A stretch of 64,000 nucleotides of DNA from Proteles cristata cristata (lineage: Eukaryota; Chordata; Mammalia; Carnivora; Hyaenidae), in the NCBI GenBank assembly GCA_017311185.1, contig JAESUZ010004821.1, positions 226,501 to 290,500 on the forward strand, written 5' to 3'. Made by a program: the position numbers and the translations under genes. The notes beneath the pieces were generated by a model that ran no database searches, was not told where the DNA came from, and saw only the letters and a program-made list of their open reading frames with translations. Below, one piece after another: positions 44,697 to 56,586 of this stretch. Position 1 is the first letter of the stretch, and the number at the start of each line of letters is the position of its first letter.

Positions 44697-45366
44697 TTTC
44701 TTCTTCTTCTTTTTTTTTTTTTTTACAAATAGTTTATTGTCAAATTAGTTTCCACATAACACCCAGTGCTCATCCCCACGAGTGCCCTCCTCCATGCCCA
44801 TCCCCCTCCCCCCTACATCCATCAGTCCTCAGTTTTTGTCAGCATTCAAGAGTCTCTCATGGTTTGCCTCTCTCCCTTTCCCCCACCATTTCCACCCTTC
44901 TTCTCCCCCTTGTTCCTCTGTCAAGTTCCTCCTAATCCTCCTATACGTGCAAACATATGATATTTGTCCTTCTCTGCCTGACTTATTTCGCTCATCATAA
45001 CACCCTCAAGGTCCATCCATGTTGCTACACATGGCCAGATTTCATTCTTTCTCATTGCCGTGTAGTATTCCATCGTATAGATAAACCACATCTTCTTTTT
45101 TTTTTAATATTTTTATTTATTTCTAGGAGAGAGAGAGAGACAGCGTGAGCAGGGGAGGGTCAGAGAGAGAAGGAGACACAGACTCTGAAACAGGCTCCAG
45201 GCTCTGAGCTGGCAGTCAGCACAGAGCCCGACGTGGGGCTTGAACCCACGAACCGCAAGATCATGACCTAAGCGAAAGTCGGACGCTTAACTGACTAAGC
45301 CACCCGGGCGCCCCATAAACCACATCTTCTTGATCCATTCATCTGTTGATGGACACTTAGGCTCTT
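44697..45366 (-). mobile_element. Young LINE-1 insertion, 5' truncated, carrying a nested SINE
   Basis: Read in reverse: gagcctaagtgtccatcaac (ORF2 C-terminal coding region), then the gaatgaaatctggccatgtg-type segment, the purine-rich 3' UTR, the 'actaatttgacaataaacta' 3' end and a poly-A (poly-T at 44710-44724). The 17 bp target duplication aggtggagactattttc is perfect (44680-44696 and 45367-45383). Excluding the SINE and its duplication, about 436 bp of L1 is present. No functional protein is encoded. The exact duplication and low divergence mark a recent retrotransposition. Confidence 0.93.
45098..45314 (-). mobile_element. Young-subfamily feliform SINE nested in LINE-1
   Basis: Diagnostic ttatttctaggagagagaga, ctggcagtcagcacagagcc and gacctaagcgaaagtcggac, right edge ggggcgcccgggtggcttag in SINE orientation. 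The 17 bp duplication ataaaccacatcttctt, itself LINE-1 sequence, is perfect (45081-45097 and 45315-45331). This proves that the SINE landed after the LINE-1. Confidence 0.97.
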
Positions 45367-45383
45367 AGGTGGAGACTATTTTC

Positions 45384-46548
45384 AATGAACTTGCCTACAG
45401 AGGAAGAACTGGAGATGTAGCTTATCAAACTACTTCAGTAGGTAGTAGAAAGACAGGTCTCCTCCCTCCAACATTACTAGTGGCCTTGAGGCTTATCCAC
45501 ACCTTGTATATTCTCTGTATGTCACCCTCTACACAACTGATCCCCATAAATCTCTCTATATAAGTCTGGTAAAAATTTCTTTGTAGCCTTTAACTGACCC
45601 ATTAAAACATTTCTTCTGTATTAGTGCTTTATTCTCAGCTCTGTCTTCCTGTTCTATGGCTGGAGAAAGTGGTTAGAATTTGGCATACAGAAATGGAAAT
45701 CGACTTGTGTGTGCTTTCATTGTTAAAGGAGCCCTCTGTTGTCTTGGAAATGACAGTCTATGTGGAAAAAGCAGTGTATTTTGTGGGGAGATGATCGAGC
45801 AATCAGGTATGCTATGTGTAAACATTGTGCATCTGTGTGAAGAAGCATCGGCCAAACTTTGTTGGCAGGAAGACCAGAATTTGGTTTTGGTATAAGTCAC
45901 ATGTCTGCTAAAGTAGATTTGCAAAATGTCTCTTGGGAAGAGCAAATATGACAAGGAAACATAACTTGGCGAGTTTTCCTTTGAACCCACGCCTCAGAGA
46001 AAGTATGGCCAAAAGAGGGAAAGTGACCCAAAACCTAAGCCACATCTTCAAGTCTTCCATTCATTAATTGTGAGTATTCTAAGATGTGTGAATATTACAT
46101 CTGTTCACTCTGCATTACTGTGAGTCTTATAGATTTACATCATAAGTCACAGCTACTAAGTAATAGGAACCTAGTGATTTTATCACTAAGGGAGATAAAA
46201 GTATTTGGGCATCTTGAGGGAAGATGGAAAAATCATAAACTGCAGTGGTTGTTATGCCCTTGGGAAGACAAAAGACTGTTCCTATAAATTACTTTGAGGA
46301 ATTTTGGAAAATAGTGATTCAAAAATAGCTTTAAAGGCTCTGACCTGCATAAGGTCATGTCGGTGATCGCTTTTCATTTATAACTTTCTCTTATGAAGAC
46401 AAAAGTATTCCTGTAAATAAATTCAATATATTTGTTTGGGTAATTTCTCCTCCTTTTACACAACAAGGATTTATTAAGTAATCATTTTGTTCTTGGTCTA
46501 TAAATACAAGAATCATCAGCCATGACCTTTCCTCTCAATGAGCTTACG
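45384..46548. other. Unique non-coding stretch
   Basis: No SINE or gene. Opposing frames at 45673-45990 (105 codons, minus) and 45680-45895 (71 codons, plus) overlap almost fully and neither is recognisable. Confidence 0.45.
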
Positions 46549-46567
46549 GTGTGTGTGTGTGTGTGTA

Positions 46568-46623
<56 letters not shown>

Positions 46624-46649
46624 AAGAGAGAGAGAGAGAGAGAGAGAGA
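46549..46649 (+). repeat. Compound (GT)n(GA)n microsatellite
   Basis: About 42 bases of GT with one 'tat' interruption, switching abruptly at 46591 to about 58 bases of GA with two small interruptions (gaggagaaag). At about 100 bp it is the longest dinucleotide array here. Confidence 0.97.
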
Positions 46650-48189
46650 TCCATAAGTTGGTAAGTCCAATGAAGTATGAACAGATAACACAGTGGTCCA
46701 CAGACAGAAGCAATCAGTTTAACATGGGGGAAATATAAATATAAAACAACAACAATAAACGTCTAACAAGAAATGACCTTAAAATTGGAATTTTAAACTT
46801 AAGTAGCCTTTGCCAAGTGACAGTGGATTAAAGATCTTTACCTCAAACTATATTCCCAGATACTCATCTCTCAGACATAGGTCATTTTAAGAGCTTGGTG
46901 CTTAATACCATTTAAGCCATGATAGAAACATTTCATTAGTAGTTCAGTCTTTTATTATCAGGCTTCCTGGTGGCTTGAAAGAGTCAAAGTACCTCCTTAA
47001 ATGCCTTTATGCAGAGGGGAGCTTATTCAACTAATGGCATCTAACCAGGTGAAAGCATGTGGTGACAATTTGTTCATCTTTTTTTTAGCTCTGTAAACTC
47101 ACAGTGACCTCCTTTCTCTCAAAAGAAGTGCAGGTTCTAAAAATTCTTTTTGCTCTGATGTACTATATTCATTCTTCTACTTTTTTAAAGACTAGCTGTG
47201 TGTGTGGATGTTAGCGAGATGTGTCAGACAAGGAGAAAGGAAGATATATAGGAAGAAACCAGGCTACTACCAATGACTAGGAAGAGTTTTAAAAATTATT
47301 TTCTCCAATAGTGTACTAATATCACTCACTTTTGAAGAACTGCCCTATATAGTCCATTGTAGGCAGACAGATTTGGCTGCAGTTTTGTTTATTTGTTTGG
47401 TTTGGTTTGGTTCATCTTCACTATCAAGAACCTTAAAACTAAATCAAATCATAGATAGACAAATCCCAAATAATATAAATTACTTTAGGATGGTATTCAC
47501 ATAAAAGTGTATATGTGCACACACATTTATATATAAAGATACATGGCATATAGAATATGAAAGTGTTAAAAAATATAGGAGTTATTCAAGAGAGACCCTT
47601 GAAGGAAGTGTGTATTGATGGGAACACAAATTAAACAGGAAAAAGGGGACTTTGGTTTTAAGAAAATATAAAACAGATTTTTGCATCCTCCTTGCTTAAG
47701 ATTTAGCTCAACAGAGCAAGGGGAAGACAAAGGAGCATCTCCAACTTCAGTAAAACCAAAAGCACCCGTTACCTCAAACTGCAGTATATAGAGCAAGTAT
47801 TTTAGTAGAAATTGATTTAGCAAAGAGCAAAATTTGAAACGGAAGTCTTTGCAGAGAGAAATACTGTTATAAAACAAATAGCTAAGCCTGCAAAGTTTGT
47901 TTCATGTTGATCACCGGAATCACAAAGTACAATGAAAGGCGGAGTGAGGCAAGGGGCTGAAAACAGAATTGATTGAAACCATCTAAGTAAGAGGTGCCTC
48001 TGTTCCCACCCCAGCCAGCACAGTTTGAAAGGAGAGCAAAATGGCAAATGAAAAGATTATGGGATAAAGAAGGCATCAAAAGAAAAATTAACTCAACTAT
48101 CTTCAACATTTGACTAAAAGGACTTGGGTGGGGCGAAGAAGGGGTGAGGGAAGAATATAAAAACATTGCCTAGATGAAAGATGTTAAGT
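46650..48189. other. Unique non-coding stretch
   Basis: No transposon recognised apart from short TTTGG units near 47392-47412. The 103-, 76- and 94-codon minus-strand frames at 47566-48166 overlap one another and have no recognisable domain. Confidence 0.45.
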
Positions 48190-49010
48190 TCTGACCAAAT
48201 CATGAAATTTCAGAACATGAAGGGCAAAGAAAAATCTCTGAATATCCTAAGGAGAGAAAAAAAATAGATGTCGCCAACCAAGTTCTGGAAATGAGAAAGT
48301 CATTGAACTTCTTAGTAGAATATTGAATGCTAGAAGATGATGGAGCTGTACTGTCAAATTCTTAGTGAAAATGATTTTTTAACCAGAAACCTCTACCAGC
48401 TAAATTATCACTCGTCTGTGAGTTAATGAGATATCAGACTAGAAACGTCTAAGAAAGATTTATCTCTCTTCCTCCTACCCTTAAAAAAATTAAAACAAAA
48501 AATAAAACAAAAAACAAAACGGTATGCTAGTGAAGACAGATCCCAGAACAAATGAGTTGTATATAGCTGAAAACATTGCTTCTCAAGCTGCCTTTGGAGA
48601 AAGATCAGTTGTTATTTTTGTTTTTATTTTTTACCCCATCATGGATGAATACGTTTATAAATTGCAATAAAAGTGAACTTCAAAAAGAAAATGATTAATG
48701 ATCTGGGATACTATGACGATGTCAAATTACGATCAACGTTTCTGAAACTCACTTTCAATTTCTGTACTTATTCTGTTATTAACAGGAAGAAAATAGTCCT
48801 CTCACTGGTACCAGTATAAATATATTATTGAAATCGGAAAGTAAATACAAGGAAACAAATTGGAAAGAGTTGCCGCTGGGAATCAGATGGAGAAGGCAAG
48901 GGAGTGAAGAGGGATGAAGCAGAGATCACTATTTTTCATGTAATTATTTTGCCCAGTGAAATATGAACTATGAAAGTGTATTTTGTGAAAATTAAAATTT
49001 AAAAATTTAT
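48190..49010 (+). mobile_element. Possible HAL1/old LINE-1 fragment
   Basis: tattgaatgctagaagatga, aattcttagtgaaaatgatt and accagaaacctctaccagct resemble the L1/HAL1 ORF1 3' region. The segment ends at 48960-49010 in tgaaatatgaactatgaaag and an A/T-rich aaaattaaaatttaaaaatt tail. High divergence; family uncertain. Confidence 0.48.
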
Positions 49011-49892
49011 GGAGCAGAGGGAAATATACTGGGGTAAGTGAGAATAGGTCAAGTTGCCTGACTTATAAAGCAGCTCTGGAGATGAGTCAGAGCTAAATGT
49101 TAGAGGAAGATGTAAGTGACAGATTATGTTCGACCAGGACTAAAAATCCAAGGAGATAGGAGGGGAAAATTCACTCATTCATTGTCTCAACAGAGATTTA
49201 TGAACTGCCTACTTTGGGCTGGGTACTATTCTCCATACTATTGAAGATACAACAGGAAAAAAGTCTTGGTCGCTATGGAGATTTTCTAATGGTAGGGAGC
49301 CTGACCACAACAGAGAAGTAAGTAAACTATGTGATCCATTAAGTGGGTAAGTGTTGCTGAGAAAACCAAGTAGTGAAGGAAGATGGGGTAGAGCAGGGTG
49401 ATGGTTTTGGTTCACCATGATTCTGATGCAAATGGTGTTGTACCTCTGAACCCATGACCAGGGAGTTTTACCTCTTCTTTAATGAATTCTAATGAGATAT
49501 ACCAGGGGAAGTACAGGGAACAATTTTTTGTGGGATGAGTGCACTTGGTATAATGCTTTGATGGAAGCTGATATCATTAATTGAACGCGAAAGATGCTTA
49601 AAATGTGAGCCTCTTATAAACCAGGAAGAAAGTTTACTCTTCCCATACCAAAAAAAATCAATATTTCCTATTTAAAATCCAAGGGGAATATTATTACTGA
49701 GGGTAAAGGAGAAAGGAACTGAAAATGCCATATGATGATGTGTGTGTCCCTGAGTCAAAAGTCACAAGGTAGACATCAGATCTAGAAGGAGCCACAGGAC
49801 AGTTCATGGTCCCCATTTCCCTTCCAGCAGTTTTAGGAAGGACAAGATAGTCCAGAAGGAGAGGGAGAGATTCTTTCTCAGCTCCCCATTTG
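49011..49892. other. Mostly unique non-coding stretch
   Basis: 49165-49330 weakly resembles an ancient interspersed repeat (agatttatgaactgcctact, then tggtcgctatggagattttc). Otherwise nothing recognised. Confidence 0.4.
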
Positions 49893-50068
49893 TGCCAGCT
49901 ACCATCAGGCACTCTACATAGATTTTGTCATTTAGTTTGGTGGCCCTTGAGAGTGGTATTATTTTCTCCAGTTCAGAGGTAAGTACACTCGCACTAAAAT
50001 GGTGACTACATGGGATGGGGTTGGGGGAAGCAATCTCTGAAAACCAGAAATCAAACCAGGTCTCTATC
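49893..50068 (-). mobile_element. Probable MIR fragment
   Basis: gcactctacatagattttgt, gtggtattattttctccagt, tcagaggtaagtacactcgc and aaatcaaaccaggtctctat fit the reverse-strand MIR. It overlaps the window's longest frame (165 codons, minus, 49804-50301), which argues against that frame being a gene. Confidence 0.5.
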
Positions 50069-51027
50069 GAAAGAGTAGGAACGAAGATAAAGTGGATGCA
50101 TCCTAAAAACAAGGAAAGCATGGTGCCATCCGTTTTCCTTCCTGTGTGGTGGGTGGTGTAGTAACACCTTCTTCCACTCACCCCCCACCATCGCTGCTCA
50201 GGACTGTCACACGAAGGAGCAAGGACTGCCTTCCCTGCAGTTTCCTTCCCAGAGCTGCTGAGATGGTGCAGAAGCAGATAAGCCGGCAGGAAGGCACACA
50301 CGTGGGAAGAAACACGTCTTCACACTCCTGGAATAGCTGAGCGAAGAAAAGCAAATAATGCTTTAACAAAAAGCAAGCTTGAGACAAATGTTTTTATCAT
50401 TCCAAATTTCTAGGGGGTACTGTTTCTTTCTCTTCTCTCTCTCGACCTACTTTTATTCCAAATGGCTGACCCCAGGGTTCCTGATTATAATTCCTGCTAG
50501 TTTATAACAAAGGCTTTCCACATCGGTTTGACTCGTGTTTTGCTTAGGCCCTAGTCCTCAGCACCAATTGCTTTGAAATTATAGTTGTTCTTGATAGGAA
50601 CAAGCACCAGGGAGAAAGCAGGCTGGTACTATCTGGCGGAGGCCACACAATCATCAGGAAAGAATGTGCTACTGAAAATATGGAGACAGGAGAGCCAAAA
50701 TGCTCACAAAGGAGGCAATGGCTCCGAAATCTTTGGAAAAGGACCCTTGTTTTCTTTATTGAAAATGATAATGTCAGGTATTAGGGGAATCTTTAGAAAC
50801 GACATTCTGGGACAAAGTCCTTTATATGTTGTTCATCTTCTTGCTGGATTTCTCTTTGCTCGGATCTCTACAGCCTCATCCCTGGGAAAATGCTGGTGAA
50901 TGCGGGGGAAACAAAACTCACATGAGCGTCTTATGCAAAATGGCACAAGGCCGGTCCTCTCTTCTCTTTCTGGACTTCTTTGTGATTGTGGATAATCTGT
51001 AATGATTTACTCTGATTGCTTCCCTTC
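50069..51027. other. Unique non-coding stretch
   Basis: No repeat recognised. Frames of 104 codons (50585-50899, plus) and 69 codons lack any domain I recognise. Confidence 0.45.
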
Positions 51028-51692
51028 TGTTATGGGCTGAAATGCGTCCACTCGAAATTCATATATGCTGAAGCCCTAATGCCCAGTACTCAGAATGTGA
51101 CTGCATTTGGAGGTGACATCTGTTAAGAGATAACTGAGTTAAAATGAGGTCGTTGGAGTTTTAAACAGAGAGGGAGGCAAACCATAAGAGACTGTTAAAT
51201 ACAGAGAACAAAATGAGGGCTGATGGAGGGTGGGGGAGGGGGAACATAGGAGATGGGCATTGAGGAGGGTGCTAGTTGGGATGAGCACCGGGTGTTGTAT
51301 GTAAGCAATGAGTCATGGCAACCTAGTCCCCAAACCAAGAGGACACTGTATATGCTGTGTGTTAGCTAACTTGAAAATAAATTCTATTTAGACTAACAAA
51401 CTAACAAAATAAGCAAATAATAAAAATAAATAAGTAAAATGAGATCATTGGGGTGTGCCCTAATCTAATTTGACTGATGTCCCAATGGAAGAGATTGGGA
51501 CACAGATATGCACTGACGGAAGACCATGTGAAGACACACGGAGAAGGTGGCCATCTATAAGCCAAGAGGAGACCTCAGGAGGCACAAACCTGCTGACAGC
51601 TCTGATTTCTAGCTCCCAGAACTATGAGAAAATAAAATTCCATTGTTGAAGCCACCCAGTCTGTGTTCCTTTGCTATGGCAACCTAAGCACA
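51028..51692 (+). mobile_element. ERVL-MaLR solo LTR interrupted by LINE-1
   Basis: Plus-strand MaLR order: tgttatgggctgaaatgcgt, gctgaagccctaatgcccag, actgcatttggaggtgacat, then after the insertion gccctaatctaatttgactg, ggtggccatctataagccaa, cccagaactatgagaaaata and gttgaagccacccagtctgt. It begins TG and ends near CA. Without the insertion it is about 370 bp, a normal solo LTR length. Non-coding retroviral relic. Confidence 0.85.
51159..51435 (+). mobile_element. Carnivore LINE-1 3' end inside the MaLR LTR
   Basis: tttaaacagagagggaggca, aaccataagagactgttaaa, aacaaaatgagggctgatgg, the G-rich ggtgggggagggggaac block and gatgagcaccgggtgttgta are landmarks of the carnivore L1 3' UTR, ending in aaaataaataagta. 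The 18 bp target duplication at 51141-51158 and 51436-51453 matches at 15 positions, so it is older than the 44.7 kb insertion. Confidence 0.9.
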
Positions 51693-54247
51693 CAAATGAA
51701 CTCTTCTTTCTACAGCCTCCACCCGCCAACACCATTGCACAACCTGCTAGAGATAATATGACAGCCTTTATGATGGAAAAATTAAAAAGGAGTGGGTTCC
51801 AGCCTCATAACACTGTCCAGAGTTTCATGACCTTTCACCCTTCAACTCACCACCTTTCTTCATCTATGTTTTGACGATGGTTGGTGGGTATGGTTTGGGG
51901 AGGATTAAGTCTAAAGGAAAAGGAAAGGCTTTTCTACAAATTTATTTTTGAGAGGAAAAGTGCCATGGGGAGTGAAATCCTGGACTTTCCGTATGGGCCA
52001 ACCAGCTAGTGCAGTCACTCAAGGCGACTCTTCTCCTACTGGCACTGAAATGATGAGCGACATAAATCTCAGCACAGTGGATGGGCTCACCCACTCAGTG
52101 GGTGAAAATCAGATAAGTGCCTCTCTCCCAGGTCCAGTTCACCACAAATCTTAGCTTGTACATTGACAGCTATAAACACAGGAAGTGAATGCGCCTGAGT
52201 TCAGCTGGACTTCTTTGCCATCTTTGGCAGGATTGAGATTTTTAGGATGAGTATTGATGCCTTACTTTTTTCTTAGCATAAGACCCCACTAATGCTTTAT
52301 CCAACTGATAGGTATAAACACACACAAACACACACACACTAGCTTGACTGGAAAGGAGAGTGGATCCTATTAGGAATCTTCTCATCAAATGTAAACAGCT
52401 TCATGACAAAAGCAATTTAATGGTTACACAGTCCTCAATTCTTGATCGTTTAATGGACCCAAGCTTTATACTCAAGTCATAAAGCACACATTGAAGAGCC
52501 CAACAGAGTACTTATCATCAAGAGATAGTATATTAAGAATAGAGATGTCAAGAGCAGCACAAGTAACTTAGAGTGAAGTCCTCTCCCTTTACGGATTTTA
52601 AAAAATAAAAGCTTAATAAAATCAGCATTACTATACAGTCTCACCCATTGACTAGAGACTAAGGAGAGAAAAATTATATCAGCCTTTGTTTTGCAGCAAA
52701 TTAAGCGGTACTTTATGAACTTTCCATACGCAATCTGAATTTAGTACTCCAGTGTTATCCTGACCAATCCTTTTATGTCTCTATATACTCATCAGCCATT
52801 AAAGAAACTAACACGACATCGAAAACCACCAAACCTGCATCTGGTAGATGAATTTGACTTCTGGTCTACAAAGCCATTCTCATCCAGGTTCCCTGGTGAC
52901 CAAAGAATTGGAAAGAAGCATAATGGATGATCAGGTGGATCTCAAAAAATTAAATTACACTCAAAAGCATCATTTTAAGTGTTTGTGTGTGTGTGTGTGT
53001 CCTGGTATTCCATGATACCCTTTAGAAGTTCACCCTGAGTCTAGCCAATCTATGAAATAACATAGAACTGCCATACTCTTCTTATTCTGATGCCTGAAAG
53101 CTAATGTCAGAATGGTTCCTGTTAAACCAACTCATACTATCATTTCAAGAGTGGAGTATAACTGCTCTCCTCATTTTTTATTGCTACAAATGCCAGAACA
53201 TCACTTCTTAGTGACAACTCCTATGTGGCATTCGTGTGGTGCTTTGTAACTGCAAAGCCCTACACATCACGTGACCACATTTGATCCTGAAAATGACTGT
53301 AGGAGTTTTTGAAGGCAAGCATTATCCCCTGTTGTCTGAGGATGAGTCTTCTGGAGACATGCTCTGAGCCAAAGATTAAAATGCGAGGGATTTATTAAGG
53401 AAGTGCTCTTAGGGGTGACTGGTAATGAGCACTTAAAACTGGACAGGGGAAAAAGTCAAGCAGGCATGTGACATTAGGGGAAGACCCAGGCTCAGCCTGG
53501 TCCCACAGAGGAACTCTGGGTGTAAATACTGCTTCATGGTCGGTACTGAGTCAGAAGCTTTTGTGTTCTGGCATCCACTGGGCATTAGCTAATGGTACCC
53601 AGAGCATGCGCCTTCTTCCCATGTCCTACAAGAGTTCTAGGTGCTGTGTGTGACTTATCAGGAGTGCCAGCAGTGGTTAAAGAAACCTAGGGGACCTAGC
53701 AGAAGCAGGGACAGAGTCTCCTCCAGCCACTGACAGTGGAGACACTTCAGCTCCCCAGGAATTCTTTGTGTGCTGGGAATTCCCAGCTACAGATCCGGTA
53801 AAATGCTTTGTCCTGCCACGCTGTTGACCACTTGGTCAGCTCCTCATCCTACACGTTCAGTACAAACCTTATCTTTTTCTTGAAAGCATTTTCCAGCACC
53901 ATCCCATGGCGAGGTCCTCCTTATCTTCTTTTTTCTCTTCGACATGCACAGTATTATGGCTTTGATTACGCATCATCTTAAATACGATCTCTTTTGGTCG
54001 GTGCTGTTGATTAACCGCTGAGCTCATGGAGGTAAGGTTAGCAACTTACTCATCAAGGTAACCTCAGTACCATTCATGGAGTCTGCTTGTCAACGTTGCT
54101 CAATGCACATTTGATGAGTAGACTAGGCCAATGAACTTAATCGATGTGAAATCCAATGATTTCTCCATAGCAGGCAAGTGAAAAAACCTTATACCACTTC
54201 TTTTTAAATGTGATTCAATACCCCCTTTTTCATATTTTCCCCATATC
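51693..54247. other. Mostly unique non-coding stretch
   Basis: No SINE recognised. It holds a CA run (52319-52340) and a GT run (52984-53000). 53230-53345 has a weak MIR-like order (minus). 53346-53850 has an LTR-like look (aaaatgcgagggatttatta type start) that I cannot assign. Confidence 0.4.
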
Positions 54248-55495
54248 ACTTTTTTTATTATAGTAAGATCACTTAACATGAGATCTACCCTGTTAATGAA
54301 CTGCAACTGTGCAATACAATACTGTTACTTTTTGGCACAATAGTGTACAGCAGATTTCTAGAACTTAATCATCTTGAATCCTGAAAATTTATACCTGTTG
54401 AATAACAATCCTTCACTTCCCTCTGTCCACAGCTCCTAGCAACCACTCTTCTAATCTCGGCTTCTCTGTGTTTCAATATTTTATTTATCTCATATAAGGG
54501 GTATCATGAAGTATTTATTTTCTGTGACTGGGTTGCCTCACTTAGCATAGTTTCCCTAGCTTCATCTAGGATGTTGCATATCGCAGTTTTTCATTCTATT
54601 TTTTTTTAAGGCTGAATTCTCTTCTGTGTGTATCCACCTCTTTATCCATTGCTGGACATTTAGGTTGTTTCTACTTCTAGGCTATTGTGAATAAAGCCAC
54701 ATGAACATTAGATGTATAGTTATCTCTTCAAGGTCTTGATTTCAATTCTTTTGGGTAAATACCCAGAAGTGGGATTTGGGTATGTGTATTTTTAATGATT
54801 TGAGGCTCTCCATGCTGGTTACCATAGTGACTTAACCAGTTTACACAGTTTACGTTCTGACCAACACAGTGTACAAGGCTTTCGTTTTCTTCACAGTCCC
54901 ACCAACACTTGTTATTTTTTTGATTTTTAGATAACACCCATCGAAAAGGTATTACCCACTTGTCTTCTTTGTAGAAATGTCTATTTCTTGGGGTGCCTGG
55001 GTGGCTTAGTCGGTTAAGCGTCCGACTTTCACTTAGGTCATGATCTCGCAGTTCATCGGTTCGAGCCCCGCGTCGGGCTCTGTGCTGACTGCCAGCTCGG
55101 AGCCTGGAGCCTATTTCAGAGTCTGTATCTCCCTCTCTCTCTGACCCTTCCCTGCTCATGCTGTCTCTCTCTCTCTCCTAGAAATAAATAAAACATTAAA
55201 AATAAATAAATGTCTATTTCTTTGCCCTTTTCTTAATTGAGGTTTTGGTTGTTTTTTGTTTTATTTTGTTTTGTTTGCTATTGAATTGAAAGACTCCCTT
55301 ATATATTTTGAATATTAACCCCTTATTATATGTATAGTTTACAAATATTTGCCCCACTCTATAAGTTGCCTTTTCATTCTTTTAATTGCTTTCTTTGTTG
55401 TGCGGAAGCTTTTTCATTTGATGCATTCTCTTTTTTTAATTTTTTACTTTTGTTGCTCGTACTTTTGATATCACACTCAAGAAATGATTGCCACT
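54248..55495 (-). mobile_element. Old LINE-1 3' portion (L1M type) with nested SINE
   Basis: Reverse-strand L1 throughout: 3' UTR landmarks at the left (taacatgagatctaccctgt, ttgcctcacttagcatagtt), then the ORF2 C-terminus, whose minus-strand frame at 54728-55159 ends in the conserved PLLGIYPKE peptide, then gagactcccttatatatttt and tcaagaaatgattgcca at the right. Many frame breaks; inactive. Split by a young SINE at 54990. Confidence 0.85.
54990..55207 (+). mobile_element. Young-subfamily feliform SINE nested in old LINE-1
   Basis: Head ggggtgcctgggtggcttag, diagnostic 'gactttcacttaggtcatga' and 'ctgactgccagctcggagcc', tail aaataaataaaacattaaaa. The 15 bp target duplication aaatgtctatttctt is perfect (54975-54989 and 55208-55222) and consists of LINE-1 sequence. 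Confidence 0.97.
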
Positions 55496-56336
55496 AAGTA
55501 CAGTGTGAAACTTGGAGCAGGTCTCTTATTTTCCCTTACTCCCCATTTCATCAAATATAATGAGGAAAGCAACATATAGTTAACAGCACTGAGCTGAAGA
55601 GTAAATGATATGTTGCACCTAAGTAAGAGAGACTGTAGGTATTTGAAGAGGTGCATGTTTTACTCCCATTTTGTCCCAACAGAACCAGCCTGGAGTCATA
55701 CCTCCATAAGTCTCAGATCGTACCAACTCTTCAAAGAAGACTAGAATGGCTCCACAGAAAAGTACTTAGTATCTACTTGAATGTAGAGTATAGTTAGTCT
55801 ACCCATCTTTCTTCTTTCTGCTGGAAAACTAGCAGTCATTTGTTACTGAGAAAAGTCGAAAACTTTTCAGTCAGATGCACACGTAATCTAGCAAAAAAGA
55901 AATACGAAGAGCTATAAGACAGGAAGAAAGCCACGTGATTGAGTGCTTAGATGTAACATTGCCCAATAAACAGGGCTCAAATGATGCTCCTGAGTCACCA
56001 AAAAGAATATCCGATTATAACCTGTACACAATGCTTAACAAGGGCAACGAGCTGTGTGGAAACCATTTTTAACGTGTCGATGTTTTTTCGATGAATTTTT
56101 CTTATTTAAAGTCAACACCAATTAACTAAACATCCCATGATCTGGAACTTCACCTATGTGAATTAAGGCATCTCTCAATAAAGATGAATCAAAGTTTCAT
56201 TTTATACGCTATTTGTCTATCATTGAAACCAACAAGAGCCAGCAGTATCAGGGGGCTTGTGCACTACTTCTACGGTCAATAGTTCTACATGATATATCTA
56301 TATGGTATAGCATAGTAACATTGAATGACAATAGTC
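55496..56336. other. Unique non-coding stretch
   Basis: No repeat or gene recognised. Confidence 0.4.
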
Positions 56337-56353
56337 AAAAGCATTACAATTTT

Positions 56354-56569
56354 GGGGCACCTGGGTGGTTCAGTTGGTTAAGCATCTGACTTCCACCCAG
56401 GTTACCATCTCAAAGTTCATGGGTTCGAAACCCGCTTCGGGCTCTGTGCTGACAGCTCAGAGCTTGGAGCTTGCTTCAGCTTCTGTCTCTCTCTCTCTCT
56501 CTCTGCTCCTCCCCCACTCATGTTCTGTCTCTCTCTGTCTCTCAAAAATAATAAAAATACATAAACGTT
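56354..56569 (+). mobile_element. Feliform tRNA-Lys SINE
   Basis: Complete plus-strand copy (head ggggcacctgggtggttcag, 'cagctcagagcttggagctt' middle, CT run, A-rich tail). The 17 bp duplication aaaagcattacaatttt (56337-56353) and aaaagcattacactttt (56570-56586) has one mismatch. The B-box gggttcgaaaccc is a perfect palindromic variant. Confidence 0.95.
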
Positions 56570-56586
56570 AAAAGCATTACACTTTT

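Noticed and set aside
49804..50301. 165-codon minus-strand open frame, the longest in the window
   Set aside because: It overlaps a MIR-like segment, has no domain I recognise, no splice or promoter context, and other frames overlap it. Length alone is within chance for 64 kb on six frames.
54728..55159. 143-codon minus-strand frame
   Set aside because: A fusion of SINE translation and the LINE-1 ORF2 C-terminus created by insertion; not a host gene.
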